DNA of 64,000 bases from Methanococcoides sp052057775 (GTDB lineage: Archaea; Halobacteriota; Methanosarcinia; Methanosarcinales; Methanosarcinaceae), in assembly GCF_052057775.1 (NCBI RefSeq), contig NZ_CP195121.1:434001-498000 (forward strand). The letters run 5' to 3'. The position numbers and the translations under genes are program-made. The notes under the pieces are model-generated. The model searched no databases, was not told the origin of the DNA, and saw only the letters and a list, made by a program, of their open reading frames with translations. This document shows, piece after piece, positions 36,006-43,667 of this stretch. The stretch's first letter is position 1; each line of letters begins with the position of its first letter.

Positions 36006-37430
36006 TTATTCGACCATCTCGTCAACGCCTATTGCATTGAGGAACTTCTTGACAACCGCTTCGTTAACGAGCCTCAGAAGCGTCTGACGGTCCTTTATGT
36101 CACTGAAGACACCGAGCGGGATCTGAGCCCCTGCAGCATTGGCATGACCGCCTGCAGCCTCCTCTCCAAATGCCCTCTTGAGCACTTCACCGAGGTTGAC
36201 CCTGATGTCATTGCTTCTGCCTGAGAGGAAGATACGGTCCTCGGAAACACCGAAAACGATGGATGTGGAAACACCTTCAAGATTTAGCAGGTAATCAGCT
36301 GCCTGAGGTAGCGCATCACGGTCACGGACGACACCCACATTGGTCATCAGGTAACTGCCTATGACCTGCCTGTTGAGAATTGCCTCTCCCAGTATATCGA
36401 GCGTCTCGATAGACATGGAAGGCCTTTCGAGCTGATCCAGGATGTCATGGTCAGCCAGAGGATAAAGGAATGCTGCAGCAGAGAGGTCTGCTGAGTCCGT
36501 GTTCCTTCTGAAATCAAGGGTATCGGTCCTTATACCATAGAGCAGCGCCGTTGCCAGCTCACTTTCGATCTCGATATTAAGCTCCTGGAGGTACTTGGTT
36601 AGTATCGTGGCTGATGCACCCACATTCGGGCGGATGTCCACAAAATCAGCATCGATATCCACCTCACCGAGTGGATGATGATCAAGGATAATACCCAGGT
36701 GTGTCCCGGTAGACAATATGTTATTGGCGCCAGGCACAGCACAATCTACCATTGCTATATTATCGAACTCAGAGATGTCGTGCTCCTCCATCCTGTTAAG
36801 ATCAATGCCCAGAAGGTTCACGAAAGCCTTGTTCTCCTGATGGCCGATCTCGCCATGGTAAAGGATAGATGACCTTACATCAAAGGACTCTGCTATCTTC
36901 TGCAGCGCAAGAGCACTGGCAATTGCATCAGGATCAGGATTATCATGAACTACAATGGCAAGGTCCTTGCCAGACATTTCCTTGAACCACTGGGAAAGTC
37001 TGTTTCCCCTGCGCAGAGACTCTGCACGACCGAGGGACCTTGCGACCGATCTTGCAACAAGCCTTGAAGGCATAACAACAAGATCCGCACCAAGGCCATC
37101 CATCTCCTGCAGGCTTATGGCATCAGATGCCCTTGCAACACAATAAACATCATCCAGCCCCAGATGAGAGATATTCTTAAGGGCCTTTTTATTAGCCTCA
37201 TTATCAGAACTCAGAACAAGTATACCGGTAAGTTCCTTCAGATTTATATGCTGGAAAATATCCGGATCTGAAATATCGCCTTCAAAGGCCTCATATGCCT
37301 CTTCGCGAAGTGTTTCTACCTTTTGTTTGTCCCTGTCAACTATTATCAGGTCCTTGTCAAGCTCACGAAGCTCCTTTGCAACAGCAAAGCCGATACTTCC
37401 ACTTCCAAGTATCATATAGGTTGGGTTCAA
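36006..37430 (-). CDS. TrkA-N (RCK) and DHH phosphoesterase fusion protein
   Basis: A 474-residue protein joining an N-terminal NAD-binding TrkA/RCK domain (ILGSGSIGFAVAKELRELD, about 1-140) to a DHH-DHHA1 phosphoesterase (about 155-465). The catalytic motifs HDNPDPDAIAS, the aspartate in AMVDCAVP, DHHPLG and the DHHA1 motif AGGHANAAGAQ are intact. Related DHH enzymes cut cyclic di-AMP or oligoribonucleotides; RCK domains bind nucleotides in K+ channels. A nucleotide-controlled phosphoesterase is likely. Cytosolic; no channel gene is beside it. Confidence 0.9.
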   Translation of the reverse strand: MNPTYMILGSGSIGFAVAKELRELDKDLIIVDRDKQKVETLREEAYEAFEGDISDPDIFQHINLKELTGILVLSSDNEANKKALKNISHLGLDDVYCVARASDAISLQEMDGLGADLVVMPSRLVARSVARSLGRAESLRRGNRLSQWFKEMSGKDLAIVVHDNPDPDAIASALALQKIAESFDVRSSILYHGEIGHQENKAFVNLLGIDLNRMEEHDISEFDNIAMVDCAVPGANNILSTGTHLGIILDHHPLGEVDIDADFVDIRPNVGASATILTKYLQELNIEIESELATALLYGIRTDTLDFRRNTDSADLSAAAFLYPLADHDILDQLERPSMSIETLDILGEAILNRQVIGSYLMTNVGVVRDRDALPQAADYLLNLEGVSTSIVFGVSEDRIFLSGRSNDIRVNLGEVLKRAFGEEAAGGHANAAGAQIPLGVFSDIKDRQTLLRLVNEAVVKKFLNAIGVDEMVE

Positions 37431-37713
37431 CCATTTCCTGACCTGGGGATCCGTTTCTTTTAAAGCGGGTATTGTAATACCTCCTGGTAAGCTATAATTC
37501 TTTATTTAGTATTAAGGTTCTTTCGGTGAGATAATGATAGCAAATAAAAATGAACAACGTGCCTAATGGAGATATGCACTAACTTGCGCAGCAGCCAAGA
37601 TCGGCAATCTGCCACATAGTTTCGCCCTGAGGATGGTCATGCCAAATTTACAGGAATATGGTCATTTCTTCAACATGGAAAAAGAAGAAATAAGGGCATT
37701 TTCGAACATTCCA
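37431..37713. other. Intergenic region, no convincing gene
   Basis: 283 bases between the TrkA-DHH gene and the small ABM-type gene. A plus-strand reading of about 30 codons from ATG 37639 has a GAGG ahead of it and meets TAG, but shows no family resemblance. The region near 37495-37510 is A+T rich and may hold the TrkA-DHH promoter. Confidence 0.4.
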
Positions 37714-38025
37714 TTATTTCCAGGAACTTAGTTGCACCAGATGTAACATATTAACACTTGAAAGATCGATCATTTGAATGAAACCTTGTGTGGAAGGATC
37801 GGACATCATAGCTTCGGAAGCCCTTTGTGCCTCTTCCATGGAACACCAGTGCAAAATGTCCATCCACAGACCATCTTCGTCTTTCAATAGTTCCCTGTCA
37901 ATATACCCACCCTGCTTCTCAAGAAAATGTTCCTGGACCTTTTTTGCTTCATCGAGAAATGCTCCATCGGAAACACCAGTTCCAAGCCTGAACTGTGCGA
38001 TCTCAACAATAATGCTGTCACCCAT
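37714..38025 (-). CDS. Small dimeric alpha-beta barrel (ABM-like) protein
   Basis: A 103-residue protein resembling antibiotic-biosynthesis-monooxygenase-like ferredoxin-fold barrels: an N-terminal strand (IIVEIAQFRL), helix (FLDEAKKVQEHFLEK), and strand pair (LWMDILHWCSMEEAQRASEAM). GGGG lies upstream of ATG. Such proteins act as dimers on small aromatic or haem substrates, but many are of unknown function. No obvious partner nearby. Confidence 0.72.
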   Translation of the reverse strand: MGDSIIVEIAQFRLGTGVSDGAFLDEAKKVQEHFLEKQGGYIDRELLKDEDGLWMDILHWCSMEEAQRASEAMMSDPSTQGFIQMIDLSSVNMLHLVQLSSWK

Positions 38026-38140
38026 GATATTACCCCAATGATAATTGGAACTATTGATATTTAAAAAATATCTGGCAGCAACATACAGACATTATTGATA
38101 CATCTAAATACGATGCAAACAAAAGAATAACAGAGGGAAC

Positions 38141-39586
38141 ATGAAGTCGATAACATCTTCGCGAATGCAGGCTATCGATGCGAACTGCGAATACCTTGGC
38201 CTCAAAGGGTTGCAGCTCATGGAGAACGCAGGTGCGGCCATTGCACGTGAAGTAAAGGAACGTATAGGTAGCGGAAAGGCTGTTTTCATTGCAGGAAGGG
38301 GAAACAACGGAGGAGATGCATTCGTTGCTGCAAGACACCTCTCATCAGAGCCGGACATAGAGGTATATGTCGCACTTGTAGGACAGGCATCCAGAATAAG
38401 GACCGATGATGCAAAGCACAATTTCAGTATCCTCAAACACTGCAATATCGAAGGGATACTTGAACTTACCGATTCATCACAGCTTAAGGATTCGGGATGG
38501 ACAGGCAACGCTGATGTCATCATAGATGCACTTCTTGGAACAGGTATCAGTGGAAAACTGAGGGAACCGGAATCCACGATCATAGACATGATCAATGAAT
38601 CCGGCAGACCCGTGATCGCTGTCGATGTCCCATCAGGTTTCGATCCTGAAGGTGGCGATGTTGACAAAGCTGTGAAAGCAGACATAACTCTCACTTTTCA
38701 TGAGATGAAGACGGGACTTGAGAGTCCTCTTGCAGCCAGATACACAACAGAAGTAAAGGTTGTTAACATCGGAGTTTGTTCAGATGCTGAGAGATATGTA
38801 GGCTCAGGAGACCTGAAAGTGCTCAAAAAAAGACGTGATGACAGTCATAAAGGCCAGTCTGGCAGGATCCTTATCATAGGCGGGGGACCTTATTCCGGTG
38901 CACCTGCACTTGCGGCCATGGCGGCATTACGCACAGGTGCCGATATTGTAACGGTCGCTGCCCCTGTTAGTGTTGCAAAGACCATTGCATCGTTTTCCCC
39001 TGACATGATAGTAAGACCGCTTTCATCGAATGTCCTCTGTGAAGAGGACATGGAGACGATAACAGAATTGATAGCGTCGCATGATGTGGTCGTCATTGGA
39101 ATGGGACTTGGAAGAGAAGAAAGAACAAAGACCACAGTTTCAAGGATAATACCCCTTTGTAAAAAAGTGGTAGTGGACGCCGACGGGCTCTATGCAATTG
39201 ACCTGCCTGTGACAGAAGGCATCGAAATGATCATCACCCCGCATGCAAGTGAGTTCAGAGCACGGGGAGGAGAATGTGCTGCTGATGTACAGTCATTTGC
39301 CGGGAGGAAACACCTGACAGTACTCCTTAAAGGCAAAGAAGATACCATCAGTGACGGGGAAAGGGTTGCGATCAATACCACAGGCAATGCAGGAATGACA
39401 GTAGGCGGCACAGGCGATGTGCTCGCAGGAATAACAGGAGCACTGTTTGCGATAGCCTCACCAATGGAGGCAGCATGTTGTGCGGCATTCATCAATGGTG
39501 CAGCAGGAGACCTTGCCTTTAAGGATAAAGGATACGGACTGCTTGCAACAGATGTTATAGACAGGATCACAGAAGTGATGAAATAA
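38141..39586 (+). CDS. nnr: Bifunctional NAD(P)H-hydrate epimerase/dehydratase
   Basis: The enzyme repairs hydrated NADH and NADPH. The 481-residue protein has an N-terminal epimerase (YjeF_N) domain (GRGNNGGDAFVAARHL near 53, DALLGTGISG near 128) and a C-terminal ADP-dependent dehydratase with ribokinase fold (IIGGGPYSGAPALAA, and the active-site GGTGDVLAGITGAL near 428). The fusion is common in archaea. A 59-residue gene and moaC follow closely on the same strand. Confidence 0.95.
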   Translation: MKSITSSRMQAIDANCEYLGLKGLQLMENAGAAIAREVKERIGSGKAVFIAGRGNNGGDAFVAARHLSSEPDIEVYVALVGQASRIRTDDAKHNFSILKHCNIEGILELTDSSQLKDSGWTGNADVIIDALLGTGISGKLREPESTIIDMINESGRPVIAVDVPSGFDPEGGDVDKAVKADITLTFHEMKTGLESPLAARYTTEVKVVNIGVCSDAERYVGSGDLKVLKKRRDDSHKGQSGRILIIGGGPYSGAPALAAMAALRTGADIVTVAAPVSVAKTIASFSPDMIVRPLSSNVLCEEDMETITELIASHDVVVIGMGLGREERTKTTVSRIIPLCKKVVVDADGLYAIDLPVTEGIEMIITPHASEFRARGGECAADVQSFAGRKHLTVLLKGKEDTISDGERVAINTTGNAGMTVGGTGDVLAGITGALFAIASPMEAACCAAFINGAAGDLAFKDKGYGLLATDVIDRITEVMK

Positions 39587-39598
39587 GGGAGTGGTAAA

Positions 39599-39778
39599 AT
39601 GGACACCAGTAGAAATATAGTAGTAGACATTGAAAGGAACAGGGTACGCATAGTTGTCAGCCATGGCGAGGATGAGGAGATCGTGAAACTGTCCATTGCC
39701 GAGGCAAAGGAACTTCTGTCAAAGGTTACAGACGCTGTAGAGGACTATGAACAGAGAAAACAGGTGCGTATCGACTAA
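39599..39778 (+). CDS. 59-residue conserved-looking small protein
   Basis: A short open frame not covered by longer reading frames. It has an ATG three bases after GGGAGTGGTAAA, 12 bases downstream of the nnr stop, ends TAA, and is followed by moaC 17 bases later. The product is highly charged: MDTSRNIVVD at the start, RVRIVVSHGEDEEIVKLSI in the middle and a helical EDYEQRKQ tail. The strand-strand-helix pattern suggests a small folded protein. Codon usage resembles its neighbours. No function known. Confidence 0.65.
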   Translation: MDTSRNIVVDIERNRVRIVVSHGEDEEIVKLSIAEAKELLSKVTDAVEDYEQRKQVRID

Positions 39779-39795
39779 GCGGAGAGAATCATCAG

Positions 39796-40275
39796 ATGCA
39801 GGAATTCAGTCACATAAAGGATGACCGTGCATACATGGTCGATATCAGTAACAAGGAGATTGTAAGCAGGTATGCCACGGCTTCCGGAAGTATAAGCCTT
39901 ACAGAGCCGACCATCGAAAACATCAGAAATGGAACTGTCGAAAAGGGCAATGTCCTTGCAACTGCAAGGACCGCTGCCATATTAGCGGTCAAAAAGGTCC
40001 CGGAAATGATACCCATGTGCCACCAGATACCCATTACCTCGATCGATGTGGAATTCGAGGTAGAGGATACTGAAATTACGGCCAATGTAGAGGTAAGGTC
40101 CGTTGGAAAGACCGGGGTTGAAATGGAGGCCCTCACAGGAGTTTCTGTAGCATTGCTTACGATATGGGACATGGTCAAATCCGCTGAGAAAGACGACACA
40201 GGGAATTATCCATCCACTGCTATCAAAGATATTCATGTTGTAAAGAAAGTGAAAGAGCAACTGACAAACCAATGA
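39796..40275 (+). CDS. moaC: Cyclic pyranopterin monophosphate synthase
   Basis: MoaC converts 3',8-cyclo-7,8-dihydroguanosine triphosphate to cyclic pyranopterin monophosphate in molybdopterin/tungstopterin synthesis, needed for formylmethanofuran dehydrogenase and AOR. The 159-residue protein has the active-site motifs PMCHQIPIT and KTGVEMEALTGVSVA with the catalytic lysine, and MVKSAEKD. The length is normal. Confidence 0.95.
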   Translation: MQEFSHIKDDRAYMVDISNKEIVSRYATASGSISLTEPTIENIRNGTVEKGNVLATARTAAILAVKKVPEMIPMCHQIPITSIDVEFEVEDTEITANVEVRSVGKTGVEMEALTGVSVALLTIWDMVKSAEKDDTGNYPSTAIKDIHVVKKVKEQLTNQ

Positions 40276-40369
40276 CTTTTAATGGTTCAATGCAATAGAG
40301 AGGAATTATTGTTCATAACAGTTTATCACTACTAAAAAAGTTACAAATTATATAAAGAGAGGTAATTCT

Positions 40370-41218
40370 TTGAAAATCATAGCAGGACCTGCATCACAGT
40401 TACTCGCATCACGCGTTGCAAGAGAACTGGGCATTGAACCATCCCTTTGCGAGTTCAACCGATTCCCCGACGGAGAGGTTTACACAAGAGTAATTGAAGA
40501 CATAACCGATGATGTTACCATCATCCAGAGCACACCCACTGATTCTGACCTTGTCTCACTTTTACAGCTGATAGACGCATGCGAGGATGCACCAACCATC
40601 ACCGTGGTCATACCCTACATGGGCTATGCCAGACAGGACAAGATCTTCAAGTCAGGAGAAGCCATCAGTGCACGTGCCATTGCCCGTACCATCAAGGCGG
40701 ACAGGGTCATAACCATCAACATTCACGAGAAGAGTATCCTTGAGCACTTCAGTGCCGATTCCTTCGATCTTGATGCATCCCACCTTCTGGGTAACTACAT
40801 CAGGTCACTCAACCTGGAGAATCCGCTTATCATCTCCCCTGACGCAGGAGCTATCGCACTTGCAGAAAGTGCTGCTGCTGATGTCGGTATAGAGTACGAC
40901 TATCTTGAGAAGACAAGGCTGTCCGGCGACACTGTCACCATCAAGACAAAGAACATCGATGTGACCGGCAGGGAGATCATACTCATAGATGACATGATCG
41001 CAACAGGCGGTACCATGGCAGAGTCCATCAAACTGTTACGCAGCCAGGGTGCAAAGGATGTTTACATCGCATGCGTGCATCCGGTACTTACCAAGAACGG
41101 TGTACTGAGACTTTACAATGCAGGTGTCCATGAGGTAATTGCCACTGACACTCTGGAGAAAGCACAAAGTCATATCAGTGTTGCACCTCTAATTGCAGAT
41201 TTCCTGAAGAAGCTTTAA
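40370..41218 (+). CDS. prs: Ribose-phosphate pyrophosphokinase
   Basis: The enzyme makes PRPP from ribose 5-phosphate and ATP for nucleotide, histidine and tryptophan synthesis. The 282-residue protein is of the short archaeal type, with FNRFPDGEVYTRV near residue 30, GYARQDKIFKSGE near residue 85 and the PRPP loop LIDDMIATGGTMAES near residue 205. The start is TTG 40370, six bases after GAGGT, which makes the non-AUG start credible. Confidence 0.94.
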   Translation: MKIIAGPASQLLASRVARELGIEPSLCEFNRFPDGEVYTRVIEDITDDVTIIQSTPTDSDLVSLLQLIDACEDAPTITVVIPYMGYARQDKIFKSGEAISARAIARTIKADRVITINIHEKSILEHFSADSFDLDASHLLGNYIRSLNLENPLIISPDAGAIALAESAAADVGIEYDYLEKTRLSGDTVTIKTKNIDVTGREIILIDDMIATGGTMAESIKLLRSQGAKDVYIACVHPVLTKNGVLRLYNAGVHEVIATDTLEKAQSHISVAPLIADFLKKL

Positions 41219-41245
41219 ATGGACGACAACCCGGAGTGGTTTTAA

Positions 41246-41773
41246 ATGGTGTTACCCGAAAGATGCCCACTGGACAATGAATTACAATGCAAGGGAAAGG
41301 AATGTCATCTCTTCCATGTTGACTGGAGAACAGGAGAGGAGAACTGTACCATCGGATACCGTTCAACTCACAAACAAAGCAACATGTCAGAGCGTGTGAT
41401 GGATACCTACGCTGAAGAGACACGTATGCGCCTTGGCAATAAACCAACACCATTCACATATCAAGATCCGGAAAGAAGGGTCGAAAGGGACAACAGACAG
41501 CCGGATATCAGGAACGAAAGTGAAAACTCAAGACAGCAACCAGCTATTCAAAGGGAAGAGCCTGTTATTCGCAAACCTGAGATCCATGAAGAGATTGTGA
41601 TGGAGACCGAACATACAACGGTGATCCACTCACATGAAGCTACTGCTGAAGAAAAGGAAACCGAGGTTATAGTAGAGACCACTGAAAGAGACAGTGCGGC
41701 AAAAAGCAAGCTTGACAGGATAATGAAGCTTGATGACCTGCCCGAGGACTACGAAAAGGAGTTCTGGAACTGA
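41246..41773 (+). CDS. Hypothetical protein with N-terminal cysteine motif and acidic tail
   Basis: A 175-residue protein of unknown function. Residues 7-35 hold four cysteines (CPLDNELQCKGKECHLFH then NCTIGY), a possible small metal-binding knuckle. Residues 60-150 are rich in Glu, Gln, Arg and Pro and appear disordered, and the last 20 residues are a short acidic helix. It starts 27 bases after prs and ends at a terminator-like hairpin. The prs linkage is the only clue. Confidence 0.6.
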   Translation: MVLPERCPLDNELQCKGKECHLFHVDWRTGEENCTIGYRSTHKQSNMSERVMDTYAEETRMRLGNKPTPFTYQDPERRVERDNRQPDIRNESENSRQQPAIQREEPVIRKPEIHEEIVMETEHTTVIHSHEATAEEKETEVIVETTERDSAAKSKLDRIMKLDDLPEDYEKEFWN

Positions 41774-41798
41774 GGGTTCCGGAAAACTTCACATATTT

Positions 41799-41818
41799 AG
41801 TACCAGACTTTTGGTGCT
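41799..41818 (+). terminator. Hairpin after the 41.2 kb gene
   Basis: AGTACCA and TGGTGCT pair over seven positions (one G-T) with a six-base loop, followed by a T-rich stretch. Position 26 bases after the stop codon suggests a transcription terminator. Confidence 0.4.
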
Positions 41819-41908
41819 TTAACCCAACCATATTTTCTTTTTTACTTTCCAATATTTTTTTTAGACGAACGCCCATATTATATAATAAGAAAACATCTTT
41901 TAAGACAC

Positions 41909-42553
41909 ATGCAAAACGAACTTGTCAGTAGCATCTACGAGACACTCCTCGGAAAGATCGGACACCTGCATTGGTGGCCTGCTGACACCCCTTTTGAGGT
42001 AGTGATCGGTACAATACTGACACAACAGACAAAATGGACAAATGTTGAGAAGGCAATAGATGCCCTCAAAAGTTCCGACCTTATGGAGCCTGAGAAACTT
42101 GCAGTTGAGGATGTGGAACAGATCGAAGACCTTGTAAGATGTTGTGGATTCTACCGCCAGAAAGCAAGACGCCTTAAGGATATTGCAGAGTTCTTTGCCA
42201 CAGAAGGGATGGATAATATCTTCAGTTTGCCTACGAAAGAATTGAGAGACCTTATGCTCTCGCTCAAAGGTGTGGGAAACGAAACTGCAGACAGTATCGT
42301 CCTCTATGCAGCAGACAAACCGAAGTTCGTTATCGATGCATATACCACTCGCATCATGAAATGCATCGGAATTGAAGGAAACTACATGCAACTTCAAAGA
42401 CTGTTTGAATCAGAACTTCCATCAGAGGTTCCACTATACAAAGAATACCATGCTTTGATAGTAGAATATGCAAAGAACTACTGTGGAAAGAAGCAATGTA
42501 ATGATTGCATACTCTTGCATAGGTTCAAAGACAGAGAGGTAAAAAATGGATAA
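41909..42553 (+). CDS. Endonuclease III-superfamily, MagIII-like DNA glycosylase
   Basis: A 214-residue HhH-GPD protein. The helix-hairpin-helix reads LKGVGNETADSIVLY; the catalytic aspartate is in VIDAYTTR. The lysine of true endonuclease III (GVGRKTA) is replaced by glutamate, as in the 3-methyladenine glycosylase MagIII, so a monofunctional glycosylase is expected rather than an AP lyase. The C-terminal cysteines are spaced C-x4-C-x2-C with no fourth, so a standard 4Fe-4S cluster is doubtful. It overlaps the TPD nuclease gene by eight bases. Confidence 0.85.
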   Translation: MQNELVSSIYETLLGKIGHLHWWPADTPFEVVIGTILTQQTKWTNVEKAIDALKSSDLMEPEKLAVEDVEQIEDLVRCCGFYRQKARRLKDIAEFFATEGMDNIFSLPTKELRDLMLSLKGVGNETADSIVLYAADKPKFVIDAYTTRIMKCIGIEGNYMQLQRLFESELPSEVPLYKEYHALIVEYAKNYCGKKQCNDCILLHRFKDREVKNG

Positions 42554-43331
42554 GAGTACCTATCTTCGGATATATGAAAGTGTTAACGATCCGAAAAATA
42601 TCGATGAACTTGCAATAAAGTTCAACGAACCCACAGGAGTTATTGCTGCAATACTTAACCAGAAGATGGTCTCGAAGGTCAAGAGGAAGATGCATGGTCT
42701 CCAGAGCAAAAGCAGAAATTACCTCTACTTATGGAACAAAGGCATGAGCATCATTGTGCTTGCAAAGAACAATGAAGTACCCGCCACACTAATGGCATCC
42801 GTCATAATCAAAGAGCTCGGATACTCCAAGAAATATGTCATGAAGCATCTCGATTCACTTAAGAACAGAAGGCTTGCAAGAGAGATCACCGAAGCAATAA
42901 ATGAGGACCATTTCTTCTCACCTGAAGCCCACAGGGCACAATCTGTACGCGGGCAGATGGGAGAGAAGATCATTGAAAAATGGCTGGCCTATAAAGAACT
43001 TGAGTACATCACTGAGGAAGACCTCAGGGAAATGGGAATGCAAAAGACCCCGGATTTCCTTCTGGATGAGCCGATCTACATTGATGGTGTTGAGATCCAG
43101 TGGATAGAGAGCAAGGCAATGTTCGGAGATGAAAAAGAGCATGCACATTACGTGAAAAAACAGTTCCAGTACTATGAAAGGGATTATGGTACGGGAATGG
43201 TTATCTACTGGTATGGCCACATTGACGGTCTGGAACTGGAAGGAAACATCATACGCGATCATAAATTCTACAGGGATCACAGCCCCGAGATAAATATGGA
43301 AATTGAAACACTTTTGAATTTAAGCATTTAA
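42546..43331 (+). CDS. TPD-motif nuclease, archaeal homologue of CDIN1 (C15orf41)
   Basis: A 261-residue protein. The C-terminal half contains the TPD sequence motif KTPDFLL followed by IQWIESKAMFGDE and MVIYWYGHIDG, matching the human CDAN1-interacting nuclease CDIN1, a PD-(D/E)xK-type fold with D, E and K as metal and catalytic residues. The N-terminal half is helical with winged-helix-like repeats. The start overlaps the glycosylase gene by eight bases, suggesting a DNA repair or chromatin link. Function in archaea is unknown. Confidence 0.85.
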   Translation: MDKSTYLRIYESVNDPKNIDELAIKFNEPTGVIAAILNQKMVSKVKRKMHGLQSKSRNYLYLWNKGMSIIVLAKNNEVPATLMASVIIKELGYSKKYVMKHLDSLKNRRLAREITEAINEDHFFSPEAHRAQSVRGQMGEKIIEKWLAYKELEYITEEDLREMGMQKTPDFLLDEPIYIDGVEIQWIESKAMFGDEKEHAHYVKKQFQYYERDYGTGMVIYWYGHIDGLELEGNIIRDHKFYRDHSPEINMEIETLLNLSI

Positions 43332-43359
43332 GCCCGGATCAAAGTTAATTTCTTAAAAC

Positions 43360-43584
43360 TCACTTCTTTTTTGAAGGATTCATTATGCTCAGCGTATGAA
43401 CATGATATATCTCCTCATCTTCATAGGCCACAGCCCCTTCTGTTATAGAGCCATGGGTACCCACGATCTCAAGCATGCTGCTGACCTCATCAAGGAAAGG
43501 ATCCCGAAGGTTGCTCATTTCAAAGATGTCCATCAGAGCACTTATTGTATTCTTTTGTGGTGAAGCTGTAATACGGGTCATCAT
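43360..43584 (-). CDS. Small hypothetical protein
   Basis: A 74-residue open frame between the TPD gene and feoB, on the feoB strand. It has a mixed helical start (ISALMDIFEM) and a beta-rich end (AVAYEDEEIYHVHTLSI) and a short lysine tail. Codon use looks like real coding sequence, but there is no recognised family. It could be a feoB-operon accessory or an independent gene. Confidence 0.5.
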   Translation of the reverse strand: MMTRITASPQKNTISALMDIFEMSNLRDPFLDEVSSMLEIVGTHGSITEGAVAYEDEEIYHVHTLSIMNPSKKK

Positions 43585-43667
43585 AATACTGTTCGTTTAG
43601 TACTATTAAAATCTGCCGAAATAGGTCATAAAAGACAATTCAGCAAAAAAGGCACTTTTCAGTCATA

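Noticed and set aside
37590..37740. A small plus-strand gene from ATG 37639 with TAG near its end.
   Set aside because: About 30 codons, no recognisable family, overlaps the next gene; evidence is too weak.
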